In this document: in pieces, positions 14,526 through 21,391 of the stretch
Numbering within the stretch: the stretch's first letter is position 1
Layout of the letters: each line of letters begins with the position of its first letter
NCBI GenBank assembly: GCA_050247895.1
Contig: JBFWTJ010000007.1
Span: forward strand, 1-25,918
Length of the DNA: 25,918 nucleotides
Direction: 5' to 3'
Source: CAVPEW01 sp050247895
Lineage (GTDB): Bacteria; Actinomycetota; Acidimicrobiia; Acidimicrobiales; VFJN01
Notes under the pieces: generated by a model
Seen by the model: only the letters and a program-made list of their open reading frames with translations
Databases searched by the model: none
Told to the model about the DNA's origin: nothing
Made by a program: the position numbers and the translations under genes

Positions 14526-15598
14526 ACGTTGAAGCGGATCTCGAGGACGTCGCCGTCGGCCACGACGTAGTCCTTCCCCTCGACCCGGAGCTTCCCGACC
14601 TCCTTGGCCTTCTGCCACGAGCCGAGCTCGAGGAGCTCGTCCCAGGCGATGACCTCGGCCCGGATGAAGCCCCGCTCGAAGTCGGTGTGGATCACCCCGG
14701 CGCACTGCGGCGCCCGCCAGCCGGCCCGGAAGGTCCAGGCCCGGCTCTCCTTCTCCCCCGTGGTGAAGAACGTGCGCAGGCCCAGGAGCTGGTAGGCGGA
14801 CTGCACGAAGCGGGGCAGGGCCCCCTCGCCCAGTCCGAGGCCCTCGAGCATCTCGGTGCGCTCCTCGGGCGCGAGCAGGGCGGCCTCGGCCTCGAGCTGG
14901 ACGCACATGGCCAGCACCTCGGCCCGGTCCGACAGCTCGGCCCGGACCGGGTCGAGCACCGCGTCGACGTCGAGGAGCTGGTCCTCGTCGACGTTGACCA
15001 ACGCCATGACCGGCCGGTTGGTGAGCAGGAAGTAGGGCCGCAGCAGCAGGCGCTCGTCGTCGGACAGGTCGGACCGGTAGAGCGGGGTCCCCGCCTCGAG
15101 GATCCCCACGGCCCGCTCCAGGGCGGCGACCTCGTCGGCGATGGAGCGATCGGCCTTGGCCGCCTTGCGCCGCTTGTCGACCTGGTTCTCCGCCGTCTCC
15201 AGGTCGGCGTAGACCAGCTCGAGCTCCACCACCCGCAGGTGCTCCAACGGGTCGCTCGAACCGGGCACGTCGGCGTCGGCGAAGGCCCGGAGCACCAGCA
15301 CGACGGCGTCGACCTCGCGGATGTGGGCCAGGAACCGGTTGCCCAGGCCCTCCCCCTTGCTCGCCCCCTCGACCAGGCCCCCGATGTCGACGAACTGCAC
15401 CGCGGCGGGTACGACGCTGCGGCTGGACGACATCGCCGCGAGCCGGTCGAGCCGGCTGTCGGGCACCTTGGCCACCCCCACGTTGGGGTCGGTGGTGGCG
15501 AACGCGTAGGGCGCGGCCAGCGCACCGCCACCCGCCAGCGCGTTGTACAGCGAGGACTTCCCCGCGTTGGGCAGCCCCACGAAGCCGAACCGTTCCAC
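14522..15598 (-). CDS. ychF: Ribosome-binding ATPase/GTPase YchF (OLA1 family)
   Basis: YchF is an Obg-related P-loop NTPase that binds ribosomes and prefers ATP. The 358-residue protein has G1 GLPNAGKSSLYNAL (8-21), FATTDPNVGVAKVPD (33-47), G3 FVDIGGLVEGASKGEGLGN (69-87), HIREVDAVVLVLRAF, the unusual G4 region ALVNVDE of the family, and a C-terminal TGS domain (TFFTTGEKESRAWTFRAG and HTDFERGFIRAEVI). The ending VADGDVLEIRFNV is typical. The GTG at 15598 is leaderless: TAGCCT lies 8 bases before it. It heads a two-gene unit with the DUF192 gene. Confidence 0.95.
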   Translation of the reverse strand: MERFGFVGLPNAGKSSLYNALAGGGALAAPYAFATTDPNVGVAKVPDSRLDRLAAMSSSRSVVPAAVQFVDIGGLVEGASKGEGLGNRFLAHIREVDAVVLVLRAFADADVPGSSDPLEHLRVVELELVYADLETAENQVDKRRKAAKADRSIADEVAALERAVGILEAGTPLYRSDLSDDERLLLRPYFLLTNRPVMALVNVDEDQLLDVDAVLDPVRAELSDRAEVLAMCVQLEAEAALLAPEERTEMLEGLGLGEGALPRFVQSAYQLLGLRTFFTTGEKESRAWTFRAGWRAPQCAGVIHTDFERGFIRAEVIAWDELLELGSWQKAKEVGKLRVEGKDYVVADGDVLEIRFNV

Positions 15599-15606
15599 GG
15601 GGCCGA

Positions 15607-15612
15607 AGGCTA
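15607..15612 (-). promoter_or_regulatory. Leaderless -10 element (TAGCCT) of ychF
   Basis: TAGCCT on the minus strand is followed after 8 bases by the ychF GTG (15598). No Shine-Dalgarno sequence fits in the gap, so this gene is probably transcribed without a leader. Confidence 0.55.
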
Positions 15613-15644
15613 CCGGCGGCTGCCGACCCGCCCCCGACCGGCCC

Positions 15645-16658
15645 TCACCGGTCCGGGCGGGACGACCCGCGGCCCGGGTCCCGGCGGCGGCCACCCCGGC
15701 CGGGACCGCGCCCCCGCCGGGCCGCGGCCTCGGCCTCGGCGTGCAGGGCCCGCCACCGCTCCAGCCGGGCAGGGTCCAGGGTCCCGTCCCGGACCGCCCC
15801 GGCCACCGCGCAGCCCGGCTCGCCCCGGTGGGCGCAGTCGGCGAAGCGGCAGGCCTCGGCCAGCTCGTCGATCTCGCCGAAGGCGCTCGACACCGCGTCG
15901 GGATCGGCCGACAGGCCCACGGCCCGGACGCCGGGCGTGTCCACCAGGACCCCACCGCCGGGCAGGGCGTGGAGCTGGCGGGCGGTGGTCGTGTGCCGGC
16001 CCTTGGCGTCGCCCTCGCGGACCTCACCGGTCTCGGCCACCGGCGCCCCGACCAGGGCGTTGGCCAGCGAGGACTTCCCCGCGCCGGACTCGCCCAGCAT
16101 CACCACGGTCCGCCCCGACACGGTGGCCCGCAGCTCGTCGAGGCCCTGCCCCGTGACCGACGAGGTGGCCAGGACGCGGGCGCCGGGGTCCGCCGTCGCC
16201 GCGGCCTCGACCAGCGGGCCCAGGTCCTCGACCAGGTCGGCCTTGGTCACCACCACCGTCGAGGTCGCGCCCGCGTCGCCGGCCAGCGCGGCGAAGCGCT
16301 GGATCCGGCCGGCCCGCACGGGCCGGTCGGCACCGCAGACGATCAGGACGTCGTCGAGGTTGGCCACCAGGGCCTGCTCGCTCCCCCGCTCGGCGTCGCG
16401 ACGGCGCAGGACCGAGGCCCGCTCCAGGACGTGGGCGGCCACGCCGTCGACCACCGCGACCCAGTCCCCCACCACCGGCGTGGGGTCGAGGTTGCGGCGG
16501 AACGGCACCTGGGTCGGCCCGCCGGGCCCGACGACGGCCAGGGCCACACCGTCGTGGCGCGCCACCCGGGCCGGCGTCGCGCCGGGCAGGCCCAGCCCGG
16601 CGAGCAGGGCGGCCCACCGGTCGTCCCACCCGTAGGGCTCCAGGCCGTCGTGCTCCAC
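15645..16658 (-). CDS. rsgA: Small ribosomal subunit biogenesis GTPase RsgA
   Basis: RsgA checks late maturation of the 30S subunit. The 337-residue protein has an N-terminal OB-fold (RRNLDPTPVVGDWVAV, 54-69) and a circularly permuted GTPase domain, with G4 VVVTKADL (135-142) before G1 MLGESGAGKSSLANAL (187-202), then G2 KGRHTTTARQL and G3 VLVDTPGVR (237-245). The zinc domain shows C270, C275, H277 and C283 in EACRFADCAHRGEPGC. The last 30 residues are a Gly/Arg-rich tail (ARRGRGPGRGGRRR) longer than usual, possibly an RNA-contact tail. The GTG at 16658 is leaderless, with TAGCTT 6 bases before it. Confidence 0.95.
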   Translation of the reverse strand: MEHDGLEPYGWDDRWAALLAGLGLPGATPARVARHDGVALAVVGPGGPTQVPFRRNLDPTPVVGDWVAVVDGVAAHVLERASVLRRRDAERGSEQALVANLDDVLIVCGADRPVRAGRIQRFAALAGDAGATSTVVVTKADLVEDLGPLVEAAATADPGARVLATSSVTGQGLDELRATVSGRTVVMLGESGAGKSSLANALVGAPVAETGEVREGDAKGRHTTTARQLHALPGGGVLVDTPGVRAVGLSADPDAVSSAFGEIDELAEACRFADCAHRGEPGCAVAGAVRDGTLDPARLERWRALHAEAEAAARRGRGPGRGGRRRDPGRGSSRPDR

Positions 16659-16664
16659 GCCGGG

Positions 16665-16670
16665 AAGCTA
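16665..16670 (-). promoter_or_regulatory. Leaderless -10 element (TAGCTT) of rsgA
   Basis: TAGCTT on the minus strand lies 6 bases before the rsgA GTG. The divergent SIMPL gene has its own element 41 bases away, so the pair is divergently transcribed from two close leaderless promoters. Confidence 0.55.
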
Positions 16671-16711
16671 CCGGCGCCGCCGGCGGCGGTCCGTCGCCCA
16701 CGGCACGGCGT

Positions 16712-16717
16712 TAGCCT
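16712..16717 (+). promoter_or_regulatory. Leaderless -10 element (TAGCCT) of the SIMPL-domain gene
   Basis: TAGCCT lies 6 bases before the GTG at 16724. The spacer GCGGCG offers no ribosome site. Confidence 0.55.
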
Positions 16718-16723
16718 GCGGCG

Positions 16724-17377
16724 GTGGACGCCGACGTCATCGTGGAGGGCCGGGCCAGCGCGGCCGTCGTCGCCGACCGGGCGACCCTGCACGTGAGGGT
16801 CCGGGCCGAGTCCGCCACCCGGGACGACGCGCTCGCCCGGGCAGCTGCGGTCGCCGCCGCGGTCGACGCCGCCCTCGCCGCCCGGGGCGAGGCGGTGGCC
16901 CGCGCCGTGGGCGCCGTGCTCTCCGTCCACCCGCGCACCCGGTGGCACGACGGGGAGGAGCAGCAGACCGGCTGGGCCGCGGCCCGCGACACCCGGGTCG
17001 AGGTGACCGGCCTCGACGAGCTCGGCACCCTGGTCGGCGAGCTGGTGGCCGCCGGGGCTGAGGTCCACGGCCCGTCCTGGACGGTCGACCCGACCAACCC
17101 GGTCCACGCCGAGGTGCGCCGCGCCGCCGCGGTCGACGCCCGGGAGCGGGCCGTGACCTACGCCACGGCCCTGGGCTACGAGCTGGGCCTGCTGGTGTGG
17201 ATCTCCGAACCCGGCCTGCGCAGCCCCCGCCCGGCGGCCCCCGAGATCGGCTTCGCCCGCATGGCCGCGCCGGCGGCGGCCGGCGGCGGGAGCCCCGAGG
17301 TGGAGCTGGTCCCGGCCGAGCTGACCGTGTCGGCCTCGGTCGAGGTGGGCTTCTCGCTCGTGCGGGGCGCGGGGTGA
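16724..17377 (+). CDS. SIMPL (DUF541) domain protein
   Basis: A 217-residue protein starting MDADVIVEGRASAAVVADRATLHVRVRAE, the beta-rich opening of the SIMPL fold. Further family features are the alternating helix with DDALARAAAVAAAVDAAL, SVHPRTRWHDGEEQQTGWAA (67-86), TRVEVTGLDELGTLVGELVAAGAEV, and AAAVDARERAVTYATALGYELG (134-155), which is the conserved C-terminal helix, ending in a strand ASVEVGFSLV. Unlike many SIMPL proteins it has no signal peptide, so it is probably cytoplasmic. Biochemical function of the family is unclear in bacteria. Its stop overlaps the start of the PHP gene as GTGA, so the two are translated together. Confidence 0.8.
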   Translation: MDADVIVEGRASAAVVADRATLHVRVRAESATRDDALARAAAVAAAVDAALAARGEAVARAVGAVLSVHPRTRWHDGEEQQTGWAAARDTRVEVTGLDELGTLVGELVAAGAEVHGPSWTVDPTNPVHAEVRRAAAVDARERAVTYATALGYELGLLVWISEPGLRSPRPAAPEIGFARMAAPAAAGGGSPEVELVPAELTVSASVEVGFSLVRGAG

Positions 17378-18402
17378 CCACCCCGACGACGCCGGCCGAC
17401 GCGCTCGACCGGATCGTCTACCTGCTCGACCGGATGCTGGCGCCCACCCCCAAGGTGCGGGCCTTCCAGCGGGCCCGCGAGGTCCTCGACGAGGTCGGCG
17501 ACCAGCGCATCGGCGACCTCCACGCCCAGGGCCGCCTGCGCGACCTGCCCGGGATCGGCGATGCCACCGGCACCGTCATCGCCGACGCCCTCGACGGACG
17601 GGTGCCCGACTACCTGGCCCGCCTCGAGGAGGAGAGCGCCGTGCCCGCCGGCGAGGGCGCCGAGGTCCGGGCCGCGCTGCGGGGCGACTGCCACACCCAC
17701 TCCCTGTGGTCCGACGGCGGCGCCACGATCGAGGCCATGGCTCGCACGGCCGTGGCGCTGGGCCACGAGTACGTGGTGCTGACCGACCACTCGCCCCGGC
17801 TCACCGTGGCCCACGGGCTGTCCCGGGACCGGCTGCTGGCCCAGCTCGAGGAGGTGGCCCGGCTCAACGACGAGCTGGCCCCGTTCCGGATCCTGACCGG
17901 CATCGAGGTCGACATCCTCGCCGACGGCACGCTGGACCAGCACGAGGACCTGCTGGCCCGCCTCGACGTGGTCGTGGCCAGCGTCCACTCCAAGCTGAGG
18001 ATGCCCGCACCGGAGATGACCCGACGGATGGTGCTCGCCGTGGCCAGCCCCCACGTCGACATCCTCGGGCACTGCACCGGCCGCAAGCTGGTCGGCGCCG
18101 GTCGCCCGCCCGCCACCTTCGACGCCGACCTGGTCTTCGCGGCCTGCGCCCGCTTCGACACCGCGGTGGAGATCAACTGCCGACCCGAGCGCCAGGACCC
18201 GCCCGAGGAGCTCCTCGAGCTGGCCCTGGAGTGGGGCTGCAAGGTGGCCATCGACACCGACGCCCACGCCCCGGGCCAGCTGGAGTGGCAGCCCTACGGC
18301 TGCGACAAGGCGGCCCGTTGCGGGGTCCCCCTCGACGACATCGTCAACACCTGGGCGGCCGACGACCTGGTCGCCTGGGCCGCCGAGCACGCCACCGCCT
18401 GA
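17374..18402 (+). CDS. Helix-hairpin-helix plus PHP-domain phosphoesterase
   Basis: A 342-residue protein. The N-terminal part (5-90) is the DNA-polymerase-X-type helical domain with a helix-hairpin-helix, LRDLPGIGDATGTVIADAL (56-74). The PHP domain follows directly at about 104 with metal ligands visible as GDCHTHS (H107, H109), D114, TDHS (H139), GIEVDI (E178), SVHS (H205), LGHCTG (H233) and IDTDAH (D296, H298). The polymerase fingers, palm and thumb that separate these two parts in bacterial PolX are absent. A metal-dependent phosphoesterase or exonuclease acting on DNA ends is plausible; histidinol-phosphatase-like activity is the alternative. The GTG start overlaps the SIMPL gene stop. 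Confidence 0.85.
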   Translation: MTTPTTPADALDRIVYLLDRMLAPTPKVRAFQRAREVLDEVGDQRIGDLHAQGRLRDLPGIGDATGTVIADALDGRVPDYLARLEEESAVPAGEGAEVRAALRGDCHTHSLWSDGGATIEAMARTAVALGHEYVVLTDHSPRLTVAHGLSRDRLLAQLEEVARLNDELAPFRILTGIEVDILADGTLDQHEDLLARLDVVVASVHSKLRMPAPEMTRRMVLAVASPHVDILGHCTGRKLVGAGRPPATFDADLVFAACARFDTAVEINCRPERQDPPEELLELALEWGCKVAIDTDAHAPGQLEWQPYGCDKAARCGVPLDDIVNTWAADDLVAWAAEHATA

Positions 18403-18446
18403 AGGTTCCGGACGGCCTCGCCTGGAGCGCCGACCCCGTGGCCCGG

Positions 18447-18452
18447 TAGCCT
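18447..18452 (+). promoter_or_regulatory. Leaderless -10 element (TAGCCT) of the bL37 gene
   Basis: TAGCCT lies 8 bases before the ATG at 18461. There is no Shine-Dalgarno sequence in between. Confidence 0.55.
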
Positions 18453-18460
18453 CGTCCGCC

Positions 18461-18547
18461 ATGTCGAAGCGCACGAAGAAGGCCACGTTGCGGGCCCGCA
18501 AGAAGAAGGCCAACCACGGCCGCAAGCCCAACCGGGGCCGCAACTAG
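18461..18547 (+). CDS. Large ribosomal subunit protein bL37
   Basis: A 28-residue, extremely basic protein (about 14 Lys/Arg, no acidic residue) starting MSKRTKK and containing KKKANHGRKPN before TAG. The block KANHG followed by two basic residues and PN is shared with the tiny bL37 protein (24 residues in Mycobacterium, from memory) seen in mycobacterial 50S subunits. It sits alone between a leaderless promoter and a 13-bp hairpin, so it is a monocistronic unit, as expected for a ribosomal protein needing its own supply. Automated gene calling may miss it because of its size. The recognition is by a short motif, size and charge; I rate the identity as likely rather than certain. Confidence 0.75.
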   Translation: MSKRTKKATLRARKKKANHGRKPNRGRN

Positions 18548-18574
18548 CGCACCCGTCGCGCCCTGACCTGTCCA

Positions 18575-18608
18575 CGACCGCCCTCCGGGCTCCCTCGGAG
18601 GGCGGTCG
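18575..18608 (+). terminator. Strong hairpin terminator after bL37
   Basis: CGACCGCCCTCCG and CGGAGGGCGGTCG form a perfect 13-bp stem around an eight-base loop, 28 bases after the bL37 stop. It is the longest perfect inverted repeat I found in the window. There is no T tract, which is common for actinobacterial terminators. Confidence 0.7.
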
Positions 18609-18625
18609 CGCGACGGAGGGCCGGT

Positions 18626-18631
18626 TAGGGT
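18626..18631 (+). promoter_or_regulatory. Leaderless -10 element (TAGGGT) upstream of the 198-residue gene
   Basis: TAGGGT lies 8 bases before an ATG at 18640 that opens a seven-residue frame, not the main gene. The hairpin just upstream separates it from the bL37 transcript. Confidence 0.55.
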
Positions 18632-18639
18632 CCCTCGCG

Positions 18640-18663
18640 ATGCGACCGCCACGGCTGCGCTGA
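18640..18663 (+). CDS. Putative 7-residue leaderless uORF
   Basis: ATG followed by six codons and TGA gives MRPPRLR. The stop ends two bases before the GTG (18666) of the next gene, which has no Shine-Dalgarno sequence. The arrangement mirrors the uORF before galT. A ribosome finishing here could restart at the GTG. Whether it is translated is unknown. Confidence 0.4.
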   Translation: MRPPRLR

Positions 18664-18665
18664 CC

Positions 18666-19262
18666 GTGCTCGACCACGTCTTCACCGACGCGATCGGCGC
18701 CCTGCGGGACACGATGGAGAAGGCGTTCCTCGAACGGCAGGCGTTCGAGGAGCGCTTCCAGGTCGACGTCCTGCTGGGCGACACGACCTGGGAGACCAGC
18801 TACGGCCTGCCCGGTGAGGGCCTGCCGCCCCGGGTCCAGGCCGACATCACCTTCGACTGGCCGACCTGGGCCCAGACCGCCTACCGGTCCTGGTACATCG
18901 GCGAGGAGTTCGACGAGGCGCCGCGCATCGAGATCGAGATCGTGCTGCGCATCCAGCGCCTCGGCTCGCTGCCCGACGTCCGCCGGGTCCTCGACGCGCT
19001 GCCCCCGCAGAGCCCGGCCATCGGCGGTGACGTGCTGGAGCGCTCGGGACCCACGGTCGAGACGATCTACAGCCCGGACCTGGAGGACCAGGACCTGGCC
19101 ATCGAGGTGTCCTACGAGGGCTCCTACGAGCTCGACGAGGCGACGCTGGCCGACGGCTCGATCCTCGACCAGCACTTCTCGGCCATGGGTGGCTGGATTG
19201 CCTCGACCCTGGTCCGGCTGGGCGACCTCGACCTGGACTTCCGGCCCGCCGACGACGACTGA
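18666..19262 (+). CDS. Unrecognised acidic protein, 198 residues
   Basis: I do not recognise this family. The protein is soluble and strongly acidic, with no signal peptide or membrane segment. An N-terminal helix (about 2-31, DAIGALRDTMEKAFLERQAFEERF) is followed by alternating strands: FQVDVLLGDTTWETSYGLPGE (31-51), RVQADITFDWPTWAQTAYRSWY (56-77), RIEIEIVLRIQRL (87-99), and LAIEVSYEGSYELDEATL (144-161), ending in a helix and an acidic tail PADDD. Aromatic residues cluster in WPTWAQTAYRSWYIG. Codon use matches neighbours and the frame is clean, so it is probably a real gene. GTG at 18666 is chosen because no other start lies between the promoter and the conserved-looking N-terminus. It is followed by add after 23 bases, which has its own promoter. 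Confidence 0.7.
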   Translation: MLDHVFTDAIGALRDTMEKAFLERQAFEERFQVDVLLGDTTWETSYGLPGEGLPPRVQADITFDWPTWAQTAYRSWYIGEEFDEAPRIEIEIVLRIQRLGSLPDVRRVLDALPPQSPAIGGDVLERSGPTVETIYSPDLEDQDLAIEVSYEGSYELDEATLADGSILDQHFSAMGGWIASTLVRLGDLDLDFRPADDD

Positions 19263-19273
19263 GGGTCCGGGTC

Positions 19274-19279
19274 TACTCT
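19274..19279 (+). promoter_or_regulatory. Leaderless -10 element (TACTCT) of add
   Basis: TACTCT lies 6 bases before the add ATG at 19286. It is the only one of the eleven elements that does not begin TAG. Confidence 0.5.
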
Positions 19280-19285
19280 CCCGCG

Positions 19286-20368
19286 ATGGACGTACGCCCG
19301 ACGCGGGACCAGATCCGGCAGGCGCCCAAGGTCCTGCTCCACGACCACCTCGACGGCGGCCTGCGACCGGCGACGGTGGTGGAGCTGGCCCGGGAGGTCG
19401 GCTACGGCGACCTCCCCACGACCGATCCCGGCGAGCTGGGTGCCTGGTTCACGCAGGGCGCGGCACGCCACGACCTCGACCTGTACCTCGAGACCTTCAC
19501 CCACACCGTGGCCGTGATGCAGACGCGGGAGGCGCTGGTGCGGGTCGCCGCCGAGTGCGCCGAGGACCTGGCCGCCGACGGGATCGTCTACGCCGAGGTG
19601 CGCTTCGCCCCCGAGCTGCACATCGAGGCCGGCCTGAGCCTGGACGAGGTCGTGGAGGCGGTGCTGGAGGGGTTCCGGCGGGGCAGCGCGGGCCGGCGGA
19701 TCACCATCGGCACGCTGCTCACCGCCATGCGCCACGCGGCCCACTCGACCGAGATCGCCGAGCTGGCCATCCGCCACCGCGACGAGGGCGTCGTGGGCTT
19801 CGACATCGCGGGGAGCGAGGCGGGGAACCCGCCGACCCGGCACCTCGACGCCTTCCGCCTGGTGGCCGGGGCCAACTTCCACATCACGATCCACGCCGGC
19901 GAGGCGTTCGGGCTGCCCTCGATCTGGGAGGCGGTCCAGCTCTGCGGGGCCGAGCGGCTGGGCCACGGGGTCCGGATCGTGGACGACATCTCGGTCGACG
20001 ACGAGGGGAAGGTCACCCTCGGCCGCCTGGCCTCGTTCCTGCGCGACCGCCGGGTCCCGCTGGAGATGTGCCCGACCTCGAACGTGCACACCGGGGTCAG
20101 CCGGTCGATCGCCGAGCACCCCATCGGGCTGCTGGCGCGGTTGCGGTTCCGGGTCACGGTCAACACCGACAACCGCTTGATGAGCAACGTGACGCTGACC
20201 GACGAGATGACCGGCCTGGTCGAGGCGTTCGACTACGGCTGGGACCAGATCGAGTGGCTGACGCTGAACGCGATGAAGTCGTCGTTCTGGCCCTTCGACC
20301 AGCGCCTGCGGATCATCAACGAGCAGATCAAGCCGGGCTACGCCCTGCTGCGCGCCGCCCACCTCTGA
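19286..20368 (+). CDS. add: Adenosine deaminase
   Basis: Converts adenosine and deoxyadenosine to inosine and deoxyinosine in purine salvage. The 360-residue TIM-barrel protein has the zinc motif LLHDHLDGGLRP (17-28, H19 and H21), YAEVRFAPELH (102-112), GFDIAGSEAG (171-180), IHAGEAF (202-208, H203 and proton-donor E206), LGHGVRI (225-231, H227), CPTSNVHTG (262-270), and TVNTDNRLMS (291-300, D295). The Asp-Asn pair at 295-296 replaces Asp-Asp of the mammalian enzyme; I recall the same in other actinobacterial Add proteins. Length is normal. With deoC and upp nearby it forms a nucleoside-salvage neighbourhood, though each has its own promoter or strand. Confidence 0.95.
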   Translation: MDVRPTRDQIRQAPKVLLHDHLDGGLRPATVVELAREVGYGDLPTTDPGELGAWFTQGAARHDLDLYLETFTHTVAVMQTREALVRVAAECAEDLAADGIVYAEVRFAPELHIEAGLSLDEVVEAVLEGFRRGSAGRRITIGTLLTAMRHAAHSTEIAELAIRHRDEGVVGFDIAGSEAGNPPTRHLDAFRLVAGANFHITIHAGEAFGLPSIWEAVQLCGAERLGHGVRIVDDISVDDEGKVTLGRLASFLRDRRVPLEMCPTSNVHTGVSRSIAEHPIGLLARLRFRVTVNTDNRLMSNVTLTDEMTGLVEAFDYGWDQIEWLTLNAMKSSFWPFDQRLRIINEQIKPGYALLRAAHL

Positions 20369-20389
20369 GCGAAGGTCCGCGGGGCCCCG

Positions 20390-21331
20390 TCAGGGGATGA
20401 AGTCGGCCAGGGTGGCGGCGAGCTCGACCGGCATGTCGCCCTGGATGCTGTGGCCGGCCTCGGCGAAGTGCACCACGGCGGCCGACGGGAGGCGGTCGCG
20501 CAGGCGCTGCTCGTCGTCGTCGCGCAGGACCGAGTCGGGCCGCAGGCCCCGGGCGAGCAGGACGGGGACGTCGATCGCGGCCAGCACGTCGGCCAGCCCG
20601 TCGTGGATCGTCGTCCCCGGTTCGGGGGCCGGCGGCGGGGCCTGGCCGGGGTCGTCGAGGCGCCAGCGGGAGTGTCGCCAGACCCAGCTCCCGTCGTCGA
20701 GCTGGAGGGCGTTGTGCAGGATGCCCCGGCGCAGCGACGACTCGGAGCGGGTCGGGTTGAAGGCCATGGTCCGGGCCAGGAGGTCCTCGAGGCTCGGGAA
20801 GGTCACAGGGCCGTCGACGAAGTCGGTGATGTGGCGGGACCGGTCGGCGTGGATGCCGGGCAGGACGTCGACCAGGGCCAACCGGCGGACGAGCTCGGGG
20901 GCCCGCCCGGTCAGGGCGATGGCGGTGAGCCCGCCCAGCGACATGCCCACGACGCCCGCGGCACCGGGCGCGAGGGCCCGGATCGCGACCTCGACGTCCT
21001 GCGCCGCGGCCTCGGGGAGGCGGCGCCGGCTCAGGCCGCCCGCCGGCGCGTCGGAGTGGCCGTGGCCCGGCAGGTCGATGGCGACCAGGGGCCGGGGCCG
21101 CAGGGCCAGGGCCACCGTGTCCCAGGTGTGGGCGTTCTGCGCACCGCCGTGGAGGAGCACGACCTCGGGCTCGCCCTCGCCCCACACCAGCGCGCTCAGG
21201 CGCCGGTCCCCGCCGACCTCCACCTCGGTCCGCCGGACGGCGGGCGGGCCGTCGTAGGGCAGGCCGTGCTCGGCCGCGTTCTCGTGGAACAGGCCGAACT
21301 CGTCGTACGCCACCCGCTCGATCCCCGACAC
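20390..21331 (-). CDS. Alpha/beta hydrolase
   Basis: A 313-residue hydrolase. Visible elements are the oxyanion segment VVLLHGGAQNAHTWD (57-71), AIDLPGHGHSDAP (84-96), the nucleophile elbow VVGMSLGGLTAIAL (127-140, S131), RRLALVDVLPGI (149-160), and the catalytic His in HFAEAGHSIQGDMP near the C-terminus; the Asp before it is probably in PVLLARGLRPDSV. No lid-specific signature allows a substrate call. The GTG at 21331 is preferred over one 12 codons upstream because TAGGTT lies 7 bases before it and the longer start would overlap that element. It ends convergently with add. Confidence 0.85.
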   Translation of the reverse strand: MSGIERVAYDEFGLFHENAAEHGLPYDGPPAVRRTEVEVGGDRRLSALVWGEGEPEVVLLHGGAQNAHTWDTVALALRPRPLVAIDLPGHGHSDAPAGGLSRRRLPEAAAQDVEVAIRALAPGAAGVVGMSLGGLTAIALTGRAPELVRRLALVDVLPGIHADRSRHITDFVDGPVTFPSLEDLLARTMAFNPTRSESSLRRGILHNALQLDDGSWVWRHSRWRLDDPGQAPPPAPEPGTTIHDGLADVLAAIDVPVLLARGLRPDSVLRDDDEQRLRDRLPSAAVVHFAEAGHSIQGDMPVELAATLADFIP

Positions 21332-21338
21332 GCCGCCC

Positions 21339-21344
21339 AACCTA
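21339..21344 (-). promoter_or_regulatory. Leaderless -10 element (TAGGTT) of the alpha/beta hydrolase gene
   Basis: TAGGTT on the minus strand lies 7 bases before the GTG at 21331. Confidence 0.5.
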
Positions 21345-21358
21345 GGCAACGCGGACGC

Positions 21359-21382
21359 TCGGCGCACCGCTCCGGGCGCCGA
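21359..21382 (-). terminator. Hairpin after the dienelactone hydrolase-like gene
   Basis: TCGGCGC and GCGCCGA form a perfect 7-bp stem around a ten-base loop, 9 bases past the stop of the gene at 21392. It separates this gene from the next hydrolase, which has its own promoter. Confidence 0.4.
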
Positions 21383-21391
21383 TCGTCACCG

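Noticed and set aside
20380..20389. Palindrome CGGGGCCCCG between the convergent stops of add and the hydrolase
   Set aside because: It has no loop, so as RNA it cannot form a normal terminator hairpin, and a 10-bp all-GC palindrome is expected by chance.
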